Positions 1-8,934 of a stretch of DNA of 64,000 nucleotides are shown here, in pieces (the stretch's first letter is position 1; each line of letters opens with the position of its first letter). The stretch is taken from contig NZ_JAAMRE010000013.1 in assembly GCF_013522705.1 (NCBI RefSeq), positions 1 through 64,000 of the forward strand, written 5' to 3'. The position numbers and the translations under genes are program-made. This stretch comes from Pseudomonas lurida (GTDB lineage: Bacteria; Pseudomonadota; Gammaproteobacteria; Pseudomonadales; Pseudomonadaceae). The notes under the pieces were generated by a model, which saw nothing but the letters and a program-made list of their open reading frames with translations, ran no database searches and was not told the origin of the DNA.

Positions 1-103
1 GAGCATTGGAACCACCTGATCCCATCCCGAACTCAGCAGTGAAACGATGCATCGCCGATGGTAGTGTGGGGTTTCCCCATGTGAGAGTAGGTCATCGTCA
101 AGA
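1..103 (+). rRNA. rrf: 5S ribosomal RNA, 5' end cut by window
   Basis: The first ~103 bases match the Pseudomonas 5S rRNA from about its 18th nucleotide to its 3' end, including the ACCTGATCCCATCCCGAACTC loop region and the GGTAGTGTGGGGTTTCCCC helix. The first bases of the RNA lie outside the window. It is followed directly by a strong terminator, so this is the distal end of an rRNA operon read on the plus strand. Confidence 0.93.
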
Positions 104-113
104 TTAAATTCCG

Positions 114-148
114 AAACCCCAATTGCGAGAGCAGTTGGGGTTTTGTTT
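114..148 (+). terminator. rRNA operon terminator
   Basis: ACCCCAATTGC and GCAGTTGGGGT pair around a GAGA tetraloop and are followed by TTTTGTTTT. This is a classic intrinsic terminator about 10 bases after the 5S 3' end. Bases 149-307, up to the next gene, show no further clear element. Confidence 0.9.
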
Positions 149-307
149 TGGGCGCTCGAAAAGCGCCGCCGGCATCAGCGCGAGTACTGTTATCAGCCAT
201 TGCGCCTGCACACGCCTCGTCAAGCCGCCCGACAAATTTGCACAGTTATTTCTGAACCAGATCATTAGAATAGGCACCTAACCTTTTTTAGAGTCAGAGC
301 CCTACCT

Positions 308-967
308 ATGCCCGATCCAGTTGATGCCCTTGAGGTATCGGACTTACCGCTGGACGATCTGGTGGCATGCCATGAGTGCGACCTGCTGATGCGCAAGCCA
401 GAGCTCGCCCTTGGAGAAAAGGCCCAATGTCCGCGCTGCGGTTATGAGCTCTACGCTCACCGCCATAACGTGATTGAACGAAGCCTGGCGTTGGTGCTAG
501 CCGCTTTGTTGCTATACATACCCGCGAACTTTCTACCCATCATGCAGCTCAATCTACTCGGGCAATCCTCGGAAGATACCGTATGGAGCGGCGTTGTTGG
601 TTTGTTCGACACCGGTATGCAAGGCGTGTCCATCGTGGTGTTCCTGTGCAGCATGGGCATCCCCTTGCTCAAGCTGCTATGCCAATTGTTGGTGTTGCTG
701 AGTGTTCGTTGGAAGATCGGCCGCAGTTACGGGTTACTGCTGTACCGCATCTACCACCATATGAAGGATTGGGGAATGCTGGAAGTCTATTTGATGGGGG
801 TGCTCGTAGCGATCGTAAAGCTCGCAGACATGGCCTCCATCACGATCGGCTTGGGCCTGTTCTGCTTTATCAGTTTATTAATGGTTCAAGTCCTGCTTGA
901 GGTGGTGATGTCGCCCCACCAGATCTGGCAAGCGCTGTCAGGAGAGGATGATCATGCGGGCGATTGA
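308..967 (+). CDS. pqiA: PqiA/LetA-type membrane protein (first half)
   Basis: A 219-residue inner-membrane protein of the PqiA family. It has an N-terminal zinc ribbon with two CxxC pairs (Cys21/Cys24 and Cys41/Cys44), then hydrophobic helices at about 60-80, 105-128 and 160-200. E. coli PqiA and LetA (YebS) carry two such modules in one ~420-residue chain. Here each module is a separate gene, and this is the first. The family works with an MCE-domain partner to move lipids between the inner and outer membranes. That partner is encoded two genes downstream, with overlapping reading frames throughout, so the three are surely one operon. The ATG has only a weak upstream ribosome site. Confidence 0.88.
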   Translation: MPDPVDALEVSDLPLDDLVACHECDLLMRKPELALGEKAQCPRCGYELYAHRHNVIERSLALVLAALLLYIPANFLPIMQLNLLGQSSEDTVWSGVVGLFDTGMQGVSIVVFLCSMGIPLLKLLCQLLVLLSVRWKIGRSYGLLLYRIYHHMKDWGMLEVYLMGVLVAIVKLADMASITIGLGLFCFISLLMVQVLLEVVMSPHQIWQALSGEDDHAGD

Positions 968-1577
968 TGCGGGTATTCTGATATGTACCGAATGCCATGA
1001 GTTGAACAGGCAAGAGCCTGATACTGATGAGCAAACCTGCACTCGTTGTGGTGCGCTGATCCATGCACGCCGCCCTGACAGCCTTGTGCGTACCTGGGCG
1101 TTGCTGATTACCGCTGCGATTCTGTATATCCCCGCCAATGTATTGCCGATCATGACGGTCAACTCACTCGGCCAGGGAGAACCCAGCACTATCATGGCCG
1201 GTGTGATCCAGTTGGTGCAGCACGGTATGTTTCCCATCGCCGCCGTGGTGTTCATCGCCAGTATCCTGGTGCCGACTTTTAAGCTCGTGGGCATTGGGCT
1301 GCTCCTGTTTTCGGTGCAGCGTCATCAGCCGCTCTCCGCACAACAACGTATCGTGATGTACCGTTTTATCGAATTCATTGGACGTTGGTCCATGTTGGAT
1401 ATCTTCGTGATCGCCATTCTGGTGGCGGTCGTTAACTTTGGACGACTTGCCAGCGTCGAGGCCAACCTCGGCGCTGCAGCGTTCGCCAGTGTGGTGATCT
1501 TGACGATGCTTGCCGCTGTAACTTTCGATCCCCGACTGATTTGGGATAACACGGAGTCGGACGACGACCATGAGTGA
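954..1577 (+). CDS. pqiA: PqiA/LetA-type membrane protein (second half)
   Basis: The second single-module PqiA protein, 207 residues. It has a zinc ribbon (Cys11/Cys14 and Cys29/Cys32) followed by three or four membrane segments. I chose the ATG at 954 over the one at 948 because AGGAG at about 940 is spaced correctly only for 954. It overlaps the stop of the previous gene by 14 bases and the start of the next by 8. Together with the upstream gene it should form the membrane unit that a two-module PqiA/LetA makes in one chain. The lipid-transport role is inferred from the family. Confidence 0.87.
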   Translation: MRAIDAGILICTECHELNRQEPDTDEQTCTRCGALIHARRPDSLVRTWALLITAAILYIPANVLPIMTVNSLGQGEPSTIMAGVIQLVQHGMFPIAAVVFIASILVPTFKLVGIGLLLFSVQRHQPLSAQQRIVMYRFIEFIGRWSMLDIFVIAILVAVVNFGRLASVEANLGAAAFASVVILTMLAAVTFDPRLIWDNTESDDDHE

Positions 1578-3873
1578 CTTGCCTAAAGCTAAAACCCGCC
1601 CCGCCTCCAATTGGTCGGCCATTTGGGTCTTGCCCCTGATTGCCTTGATCATTGGCGGCTGGCTTGGCTGGCGTGCCTACTCGCAACAGGGCATCGAGAT
1701 TCAAGTGCGCTTTGAAAGCGGCGAAGGCATCCAGGTCAACAAAACCGAGGTGGTCTATAAAGGCATGCCCGTGGGCAAGGTCAAAGCCCTGGCGCTGGAC
1801 GACGAAGGCAGCAACCGCGGGGTAATCGCCACCATCGAGATGGGCAAGGACGTCGAGCAATACCTCAAGACCAATACGCGTTTCTGGCTGGTCAAGCCAA
1901 GCGTCAGCCTCGCCGGTATCACCGGCCTGGAAACCCTGGTCTCCGGCAATTACATCGCCGCCAGCCCCGGCGATGGCGAACCCACGCGTAAATTCAAGGC
2001 TCTCTCCGAAGAGCCACCTTTATCGGACGCCAAGCCCGGCCTGCACCTGACCGTCAAAGCCGACCGTCTGGGTTCACTGAATCGTGGCAGCCCAGTGTTC
2101 TACAAGCAGATCCAGGTTGGTCAGGTCAAAAGCTACCTGCTGTCCGAAGACCAGAGCACGGTCGAGATCAAGCTTTATATCGAGCCGACCTACGCTCACC
2201 TGGTGCGCAAACACACGCGCTTCTGGAATGCGAGCGGCATCAGCATCGACGCTAATCTCTCCGGTGTGAAGGTGCGCAGCGAATCGCTCTCCAGCATCGT
2301 CGCCGGCGGTATCGCGTTCGCTACTCCGGAGAATCGCAAGGACAGCCCGCCCACGGATCCAAGTCTGCCGTTTCGTTTGTACGAAGATTTCGACGCCGCC
2401 GCGGCCGGCATTCGGGTCAAGGTCAAGCTCACCGACTTCGAGGGCCTGCAAGCGGGCCGCACTCCAGTCATGTACAAAGGCATTCAGGTCGGTAGCCTTA
2501 AAACCTTGAAGATCGACCCGGATCTGTCCAGCGCCAACGCCGAGTTGACCCTCGACCCCCTGGCGGAAGACTACCTGGTACAGGACACTCAATTCTGGGT
2601 GGTCAAGCCGTCCATCTCTCTGGCCGGCATCACCGGCCTGGAAGCCTTGGTAAAAGGTAACTACATCGCCATCCGCCCCGGCGATAAAGGCAGTGCTCCG
2701 CAACGTGAGTTTGTCGCGCGCGCCAAAGCGCCACCGCTGGACCTGCGTTCCCCAGGTCTGCACATGGTGTTGTTCACCGATAACCTGGGCTCCCTGGATG
2801 TCGGCAGCCCGATCCTCTACAAGCAGGTTAAGGTCGGTTCGGTGCAGAGCTACCAGTTCTCGCGCAAGAATAAGCAGCTGGTGATCGGCGTTCACATCGA
2901 GAAGGAATACGAAAACCTGGTCAACGGTTCGACGCGGTTCTGGAATGCCAGCGGCGTGACCCTGACTGGCGGCCTCACCGGTGGCATCCAGGTCAAGAGT
3001 GAATCCTTGGCCAGCCTGATGGCGGGCGGGATCGCATTCGAAACGCCACAGCCTAATGTACCGCTGAAAAAACGTATCCCTCGTTTCCGCCTGTTTGCCG
3101 ACCGTGAAGCGGCCAACCAACATGGCACCCTGGTGACCATCAAGGTGGACCGTGCCGACGGCCTTCGTCCGGGAACTCCTGTGCGCTTCAAAGGCCTGGA
3201 TGTCGGCAAGATCGAGAACGTCGACCTCAGTGCCGATATGCAGTCGGTGCTGCTGACCGCCCGTATTACCCAAGTGGCGGATCGCATCGCGCGGGCCGGC
3301 AGCCAATTCTGGGTGGTCAAGCCTGAGCTGGGCCTGATGAAAACCTCGAATCTCGAAACCCTGGTCACCGGCCAGTACATCGAAGTGCAACCGGCAGCGA
3401 AAAATGCTGGCCCGCAGAAGAGTTTCGTCGCGCTGAACCAGCCGCCGGAAGCCGTCCACCAAGAGGCCGGCCTGAGCCTGGTGCTGAGCGCCGCGCGTCG
3501 TGGTTCGTTGAAGGAAGGCGTGCCGGTTACCTACCGTGAGGTCACCGTGGGCAAAGTCACCGGCTACGAGTTGGGGCAAACCGCCGACCGTGTGCTGATT
3601 CATATCCTGATCGAGCCCAAGTACGCGCCACTTGTGCGCAGCGGCAGCCGCTTCTGGAACACCAGCGGTTTCGGCCTCGACTTCGGCTTGTTCAAAGGCG
3701 CAACGGTACGCACCGAATCCCTGGAGACCCTGGTTGCTGGCGGCATTGCCTTCGCGACGCCGGAAGGCGAGCGCATGGGCAACGCCGCGCGACCGCAACA
3801 AACCTTTGCGCTGTTCGACAAATTTGAAGACGAATGGCTGACCTGGGCGCCTAAAATTCCACTGGGCAGATAA
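1570..3873 (+). CDS. pqiB: MCE-domain intermembrane lipid transport protein (PqiB/LetB-like)
   Basis: A 767-residue protein with one N-terminal membrane anchor (about residues 18-34) and six tandem MCE (MlaD-like) repeats. Each repeat carries a variant of VxYKGxxVGxV: FYKQ, MYKG, LYKQ, RFKG and TYRE versions are visible. By family knowledge, MCE proteins stack into hexameric rings that form a hydrophobic tunnel across the periplasm. E. coli PqiB has three MCE domains and LetB has seven, so this protein is nearer to LetB in size. It is the last gene of the operon with the two PqiA proteins. No PqiC-like lipoprotein gene follows. A shared terminator lies 50 bases downstream. Confidence 0.9.
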   Translation: MSDLPKAKTRPASNWSAIWVLPLIALIIGGWLGWRAYSQQGIEIQVRFESGEGIQVNKTEVVYKGMPVGKVKALALDDEGSNRGVIATIEMGKDVEQYLKTNTRFWLVKPSVSLAGITGLETLVSGNYIAASPGDGEPTRKFKALSEEPPLSDAKPGLHLTVKADRLGSLNRGSPVFYKQIQVGQVKSYLLSEDQSTVEIKLYIEPTYAHLVRKHTRFWNASGISIDANLSGVKVRSESLSSIVAGGIAFATPENRKDSPPTDPSLPFRLYEDFDAAAAGIRVKVKLTDFEGLQAGRTPVMYKGIQVGSLKTLKIDPDLSSANAELTLDPLAEDYLVQDTQFWVVKPSISLAGITGLEALVKGNYIAIRPGDKGSAPQREFVARAKAPPLDLRSPGLHMVLFTDNLGSLDVGSPILYKQVKVGSVQSYQFSRKNKQLVIGVHIEKEYENLVNGSTRFWNASGVTLTGGLTGGIQVKSESLASLMAGGIAFETPQPNVPLKKRIPRFRLFADREAANQHGTLVTIKVDRADGLRPGTPVRFKGLDVGKIENVDLSADMQSVLLTARITQVADRIARAGSQFWVVKPELGLMKTSNLETLVTGQYIEVQPAAKNAGPQKSFVALNQPPEAVHQEAGLSLVLSAARRGSLKEGVPVTYREVTVGKVTGYELGQTADRVLIHILIEPKYAPLVRSGSRFWNTSGFGLDFGLFKGATVRTESLETLVAGGIAFATPEGERMGNAARPQQTFALFDKFEDEWLTWAPKIPLGR

Positions 3874-3874
3874 A

Positions 3875-3892
3875 CCGGGGGGCTTGCCCCGG
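3875..3892. repeat. REP-like palindrome
   Basis: CCGGGG-GGCTTG-CCCCGG is a short palindrome with the GGGGCTTGCCCC core seen at three other intergenic places in this window (15175, 22448, 56391). It resembles the REP/BIME family common between genes of P. fluorescens. Confidence 0.5.
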
Positions 3893-3921
3893 ATGGGGCC
3901 CTCAACATCATTGCAAAAACC

Positions 3922-3957
3922 AAAAAGGCCGCGATCCATAAAATCGCGGCCTTTTTG
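3922..3957. terminator. bidirectional terminator between pqiB and mksB
   Basis: AAAAAGGCCGCGAT and ATCGCGGCCTTTTT pair perfectly around a 6-base loop. Runs of A on one side and T on the other let it stop transcription from the pqi operon (plus) and from the mks operon (minus). Confidence 0.9.
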
Positions 3958-3974
3958 CATTTCAGTGCCGCAGG

Positions 3975-6815
3975 TCAGACCTCATCCAGCTCCGGTTCAT
4001 CCGCCTGCACATTCACCGTCGCCTTCACCACATCATGGCGACGGATGTACTTCCAGTCCGCCTCGTCGATATAGATGCCGTTCGGCCCGCTGCCACCTTC
4101 CAGGTCGATCGCCACCTGGGCGGATACCTGGGGTTTCACGCTCGCCAGGATCGGCACGAAGCCCAACTGCAAACTGGTTTCCAGCAGCGCTGCCTGGTTC
4201 TTCTCATCGATATCCGCCGCCTCATCCAGGTAGTACGGCAAGCGCACGCGGCCGGCCTGGTCACGGTCCATCAGGTGCAGCAACAAATACATGTTGGTCA
4301 GCGCCTTGATGGTCATGGTAGTGCCGTTGGACGCCGCGCCATCGATATCGGTGTGGATCACCGGCTGGCCGTTGACCTTAGTGATTTCGAAGGCCAGCTC
4401 GAACAGATCCTTGAGGCCCAACTGGTTGTGATTAGCGGCCACCAGGCGAGCCAGGTATTCCTTGGCTTCTTCGTTCTTGTTGTCTTGCTCGGCGCTCTGG
4501 CTGAGGTCGAATACCGACAAGGTTTCGCCTTCCTCATACTGCCCGGCGCTGTGGATGATCTGGTCGATATGCTTGAGCGCTTCCTTGTTCGGCGCCAGCA
4601 CGATGCGGAAGCTTTGCAGGTTGGACACCTGGCGCTTGTTGATCTCGCGGTTGAACAGCGCCAGCTGATGTTCCAGGCTGTCGTAGTCGCTGCGGATATT
4701 GCGCAAGGTTCGCGCGATATCGGTGACCGCCGCGCGGCGTGCCTTGCCAAGAGTCAGGGCTTCATCCGTGCGGTGGGCATAAGCGTTGATCAGCAGTTGC
4801 AGGCGACGTTCCACATCATCCTCGCTGTCGAACTTGGCCACACCCTTGAGGCGCACCTGAGCGTACAGCGCTTCGATCTGGCCGTCGGCGCGCAGCAGGC
4901 CCTGCCAACTGTCCTGATAGTCATTGAGCAACGGCAGCAGGTTGTCCATGGAGTCATCGACCGGGTCCATGAACGGTGTGCCGAACGGCAGATCCGCCGG
5001 CAGCAACTGGCGACGGCGCAGCGCGTCATCCAGGGTGCGCTGCTTGGCTTCCATGTCGCCGATCTGCCGCCCGACCAGTTGCAGCTTGGCCGACAGTTGC
5101 TGGACGCGCTCGGTGAACGCATCGCTGGAGCGTTTCAACTCGTCCTGCGCCGCTTCCATCTGCGCCAGGCTTTCCAGTTTTTCGCCTTCCTCGGCGCTCA
5201 GGGTCTGCGCGCGGCGGAAGTCTTCCAAAGCTTTTTGCGCATCCAGCACCTGTTGGTACAACGCTTCGGTCTGGGTTTTGCTCGCCGCGCGGTCCGCCGC
5301 CACGGCTTGCTGGGTTTTGAGCTGCTTGAGTTCTTTTTCAAGGCGCTCTTTCTGATCGCGCAAAGCCGCGCGGTCCGCCAGGGCCTGCAATGCCGGCGGT
5401 TCGATGTGCGAGATATCGATGGACAGCCCCGGTACTTCAAAGCGCTCGCCCTTGAAACCATCAAGGATCTGCTCCAGGGATTTGACCCACTGACCGTCCT
5501 CGTCCAGCGTGATGCCGTGTTCGCCCAGCGGCAGGCTGAACAGCGAACTGTTGAACAGACGCATCAGACGCTCGACGTCCTGCTGTGAGAATTCTTCGCG
5601 CAGTTTGGCGTAACTGTTGTTGTCCGCGTGATCGAGCTGTTGCTTGACTGACTTCAAGCGCTTTTCCAGATCACGCAAACGCTCATCCAGGTCTTCGGCG
5701 CTGAACTGCCGCGACTGTGCCAGTGCGCCGGCCAGTTCGTCGTGGGCGTCCTTGGCGGCCAGCAGCTGTTGCTCCAGCACCTTGACGTCATCCACCAGCG
5801 CAAAGCGATGCTTGAGCACCGACAATTCACCCAGCCAACGCTGGATGCCGCTGATCTCCCGCTCCAGGCGCATCAGTTCCTGAGTACCGCCGCGCTGGTC
5901 GTTCTGCAGGGCGTCCTGCTCGTTGCGGTAGTGCTCGGCCTGGATCGTCAGCTCTTCCTTGCGCGCACTGGCGTAGTCCGACCAGGTCCCCAGCAGCGAA
6001 TCCAGCAGCGGCGACAGACGATGCAGCTTGCCACGCAGAATGTCGCGCTGTTTCACGCCATTGGCCAGGGCTTCGACCAGCGGCCCGGCGGCCACCAGCG
6101 AGTTGTAGTCCTGTTCCATGCGTCGCACATCGCGGAAGGCTTCTTCGCACGCGGCGATGTAATCCACACTGCCGGACCGCAGGCTGTGTTCAAACGCATC
6201 GAGGAACAGTTGCTTGAGCTTGGCCGCGGTGATTTCGCGCATGTGCAGCAGGTTGATAAACAGCGCGCGGAAGGTCTTCAGGCTCTGCTCGCTGGTGGAA
6301 CGCAGCGGGATCAACGTCAGGTCCAGCGGGATCGACGTGTGGCCACCCACCAGCAAGCGCCGCAGTTCATCCGGTTTGAGCTCATAGGCCTTGAGGCCCT
6401 CTCGCTCCAGGTTGGTGAACAGCTCTTTCTGACGCAGGCAGGTGTCGTTCTGCTGGTAATGGGCCAGGTCCAGCTTGCCCGCGTAGGCAAAAAACTGGTG
6501 GCCGAAACCGCCGCCGGGGCCGCGACCGACCACCCCGATCACATGCGGGCCGTGGGGCAGGGAGACTTCGACGAGGATGTAGCTGGTGTCGCTGGCAAAG
6601 TAAAAACGCCGCGATTGTTCCAAGGTGTACTTGCCGAAACTCATGTCCGACATGCGCGCCAGGATCGGGAACTGCAGCGCGTTGATCGAGGCGGATTTAC
6701 CCAGGTTGTTCGCGCCGTACACCGACAGCGGCTCTTCCAGCGGAAACAGGCCCAGGCTGTAGCCGGCGGTGTTCAATAGGGCGAAGCGGCGGATGCCGTA
6801 GCGTTCCTTACTCAT
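3975..6815 (-). CDS. mksB: condensin subunit MksB (SMC-like ATPase)
   Basis: A 946-residue SMC-like ATPase of the MukB-like MksBEF condensins. The N-terminal head has a Walker A motif, GANNLGKS, at residues 34-41. The middle is long and coiled-coil rich (heptad-like Glu/Leu/Gln/Arg sequence, about 250-700). The C-terminal head carries a Walker B region, PYYLDEAADID, near residue 880. It is shorter than MukB (about 1480 residues), as is usual for MksB. It is the last gene of mksF-mksE-mksB and overlaps mksE by 4 bases. The complex organises and segregates chromosomes in Pseudomonas. Related JetABCD/Wadjet systems use the same subunits plus a nuclease to destroy plasmids. No such nuclease gene lies here. 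Confidence 0.92.
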   Translation of the reverse strand: MSKERYGIRRFALLNTAGYSLGLFPLEEPLSVYGANNLGKSASINALQFPILARMSDMSFGKYTLEQSRRFYFASDTSYILVEVSLPHGPHVIGVVGRGPGGGFGHQFFAYAGKLDLAHYQQNDTCLRQKELFTNLEREGLKAYELKPDELRRLLVGGHTSIPLDLTLIPLRSTSEQSLKTFRALFINLLHMREITAAKLKQLFLDAFEHSLRSGSVDYIAACEEAFRDVRRMEQDYNSLVAAGPLVEALANGVKQRDILRGKLHRLSPLLDSLLGTWSDYASARKEELTIQAEHYRNEQDALQNDQRGGTQELMRLEREISGIQRWLGELSVLKHRFALVDDVKVLEQQLLAAKDAHDELAGALAQSRQFSAEDLDERLRDLEKRLKSVKQQLDHADNNSYAKLREEFSQQDVERLMRLFNSSLFSLPLGEHGITLDEDGQWVKSLEQILDGFKGERFEVPGLSIDISHIEPPALQALADRAALRDQKERLEKELKQLKTQQAVAADRAASKTQTEALYQQVLDAQKALEDFRRAQTLSAEEGEKLESLAQMEAAQDELKRSSDAFTERVQQLSAKLQLVGRQIGDMEAKQRTLDDALRRRQLLPADLPFGTPFMDPVDDSMDNLLPLLNDYQDSWQGLLRADGQIEALYAQVRLKGVAKFDSEDDVERRLQLLINAYAHRTDEALTLGKARRAAVTDIARTLRNIRSDYDSLEHQLALFNREINKRQVSNLQSFRIVLAPNKEALKHIDQIIHSAGQYEEGETLSVFDLSQSAEQDNKNEEAKEYLARLVAANHNQLGLKDLFELAFEITKVNGQPVIHTDIDGAASNGTTMTIKALTNMYLLLHLMDRDQAGRVRLPYYLDEAADIDEKNQAALLETSLQLGFVPILASVKPQVSAQVAIDLEGGSGPNGIYIDEADWKYIRRHDVVKATVNVQADEPELDEV

Positions 6816-7519
6816 GCGTCGGTCTCCTGTTCTTCGGCGATGGCGCGGGCCAAGGCGTCTTCTTCGCTTTCTTCGTCAAAGTCACTCAGATCCAGCGGAT
6901 CATCGGTCTGCAACAGTTTTTCATCGCTGTCTTCGTCGATGATCACCGGCGCCGGCAGTGGCAACACGCTGTGCACGCTGGCCGCCAGATCGCGGTCCTG
7001 CTGCACCGACAGGCACACGTCGAGAAAGCGATGCATTGGTGGCAGGAAGCGGTACACGCCGTTGTCTTCGCCGGCGAATCCGAGCTGGGTCATGCGGCGC
7101 ATGATTTTTTCTTCGAGTTCTTCCTGGGTTTGCACTTCAGCCTGGATAAACAGGTCGCGGTACTTTTCCAGCAGCGAGGGCAGTTCGTCGCGACCCAGGC
7201 TGCCGCCGTCGAGCACGGCGATCGGGTCGCGGCCCTGGTCGGCCAGGTGCTCGACGAGGATGAAGGTGAACAACGCCAGGCGCTGCGCGGTCTTGTTGAC
7301 CTGCGCGGCAGCCACGGCGGTGTCCGGCACGAAGTAATAGAAACCGCGGGTGTCGCACACCAGCTCAAAGCCCAGGGCTTTGAACAGCATGCGGTACTGG
7401 TCCTGGAAGTTCGACAGTTGGGCGTACAGCTCCGGGTCGCGGCGGCTGACGTGGTAACCCTTGAACAGCTCGCGGAAAATCGGCGCCAGCTGGGACAGTT
7501 CGGATAGATCAAGATGCAT
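6812..7519 (-). CDS. mksE: condensin subunit MksE
   Basis: A 235-residue protein in the middle of the mksF-mksE-mksB operon. Its size and position fit the MukE-like accessory subunit, which binds the kleisin and modulates the SMC ATPase. The sequence suggests winged-helix folds (for example DLSELSQLAPIFRELFKGYH at the N-terminus) and ends in a very acidic tail (about 200-235). It overlaps mksF by 11 bases and mksB by 4, implying translational coupling and fixed stoichiometry. Its identity rests mainly on gene order and size. Confidence 0.88.
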   Translation of the reverse strand: MHLDLSELSQLAPIFRELFKGYHVSRRDPELYAQLSNFQDQYRMLFKALGFELVCDTRGFYYFVPDTAVAAAQVNKTAQRLALFTFILVEHLADQGRDPIAVLDGGSLGRDELPSLLEKYRDLFIQAEVQTQEELEEKIMRRMTQLGFAGEDNGVYRFLPPMHRFLDVCLSVQQDRDLAASVHSVLPLPAPVIIDEDSDEKLLQTDDPLDLSDFDEESEEDALARAIAEEQETDA

Positions 7520-8786
7520 GAGGAATGCTCGCAGAATGCTCGGCCGCGTCAGGCGTGGCCGGGAGCAGGGCGAAAGAGCGCAGGCTGACCTGATGCTCGT
7601 GGGTGTGGTAATCGCGACGTTCCAGGCGTTCGCGCTTGAAGCGTTTTTCCCGGGACAGGCGCGAGAACCAGTACAGCAACTCGTCGGTGGCGCCGTCGGG
7701 CTCCTGCTCCAGCAGCCAGGTCATCAGGTCCGGCATCGGCAGTGCGTCTTCGCAGCGCTCGAGCATCTCCTTGACCGTGCGCGGCGCGCGTTGGGCTTCG
7801 CCCTTGTGGGACTTGTGTGCCTTGGGGAACCGCGCAGGCTTGGGCTCGAAGTTCGCCAGGGCATACACATAGGCTTCCACCTGGCTCGCGCTGCCCAGGA
7901 AGGTGCTTTGCGGTCGGGTGAACATAGGCATCGCCGCTTGCGGCACCGCGTCCAGGCCTTTGCGTCGAATCGCTGACAAGGCCAACGCCGCGCCACGGGT
8001 CACGGCGTTGTGCCGGCGCGCTTCTTCACGCAGCGGCAGCAACAGTTCCCGCGCATGGCGCAAGGTCAATTGGGCGCTGGTCTGCATTTCGAGGATGCGC
8101 GCGTGGGTGCGCAGCAGCATGTCATCGTCCACCAGATGGCCGAGGCGCTGCTGTTCGGTGAGCAGGCGCAACAGCACATTCTCGACCTTGCGCACGCCTT
8201 GTTCGAAGGCGCCGTCGGCGTTCACCAGTTGGATCATCGGTTCGACGTATTCATCCCAGGTCGCCAGGACTTCGGCATAGCGCTGGCGCAACGGAATCTG
8301 CCGGTCGCTGGTCTTGGCGCGGTCGGCCACGGCGGCGAGGGCCTGTTCATCGTTGGCGAGTTTTTTCAGCACGTCGCGCACGCGCATATCGAGCAGGCGC
8401 AGTTGGCGAGCCAGGTCGTGGCCGTCGCGGATGTCGAAGGCGTCCTGAATATAGCCGGCCAGACGCTCGAGGTGGCGCAGGTAGGCTTCGATCTCCAGGC
8501 ACAGGCCGAGCCGGTGCTCCTTGCGAAGGTAGGCCAGGAAATCGTGAATCTGGGCGTTAAGCTCGAAGCGGTTCGGGCTCTTGGCCACAGGTACGAGGAT
8601 GTCGAGGCGAATCCACACGTCCAGCAGGCTGGTGATGTCCTGCGGCGTGCTGTCCAGTTGTTGGGCGGCCAGTTGCGCGCGCAGCTCGCTCAGGCTCAGG
8701 GTGCCTTGGTCGAAGTGTTCGCACAGTGGCTCAAGTAAGGCCCAGTGTTCGGCGAGGGCGCGCAGGACGCGCTTGGGTTCGATCAT
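7509..8786 (-). CDS. mksF: condensin subunit MksF (kleisin)
   Basis: A 425-residue protein, first in the mks operon. Its size, largely helical sequence and position match the kleisin subunit (MukF-like) that bridges the two SMC heads. The N-terminal ~100 residues look like a winged-helix domain (VLRALAEHWALLEPLCEHFD). The start ATG is at 8786. The 148 bases upstream, shared with the divergent rimI operon, must hold both promoters. Confidence 0.88.
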   Translation of the reverse strand: MIEPKRVLRALAEHWALLEPLCEHFDQGTLSLSELRAQLAAQQLDSTPQDITSLLDVWIRLDILVPVAKSPNRFELNAQIHDFLAYLRKEHRLGLCLEIEAYLRHLERLAGYIQDAFDIRDGHDLARQLRLLDMRVRDVLKKLANDEQALAAVADRAKTSDRQIPLRQRYAEVLATWDEYVEPMIQLVNADGAFEQGVRKVENVLLRLLTEQQRLGHLVDDDMLLRTHARILEMQTSAQLTLRHARELLLPLREEARRHNAVTRGAALALSAIRRKGLDAVPQAAMPMFTRPQSTFLGSASQVEAYVYALANFEPKPARFPKAHKSHKGEAQRAPRTVKEMLERCEDALPMPDLMTWLLEQEPDGATDELLYWFSRLSREKRFKRERLERRDYHTHEHQVSLRSFALLPATPDAAEHSASIPHAS

Positions 8787-8934
8787 GGGAATGGCCGGCT
8801 GGTTGGCGATTAAAAGTCGCGATTGTACTGCATCGGACGGGGGATTTATCCACAGCCGGTCAGTGCGCAGTGGGCGATTGAGAGCGAACAGCGGTAGAAT
8901 CCCCGCTCTTTACTTATCCACAAGTGGCCGAGCT

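Noticed and set aside
2074..3960. 628-codon open frame on the minus strand under pqiB
   Set aside because: It is the antisense shadow of the repetitive, GC-rich pqiB gene. The translation has no family features and ends in the terminator region.
8581..8934. Extended frame of the pre-rimI gene back to 8581
   Set aside because: The extension runs antisense through the start of mksF and its promoter; the GTG at 8935 fits the shorter, conserved form.
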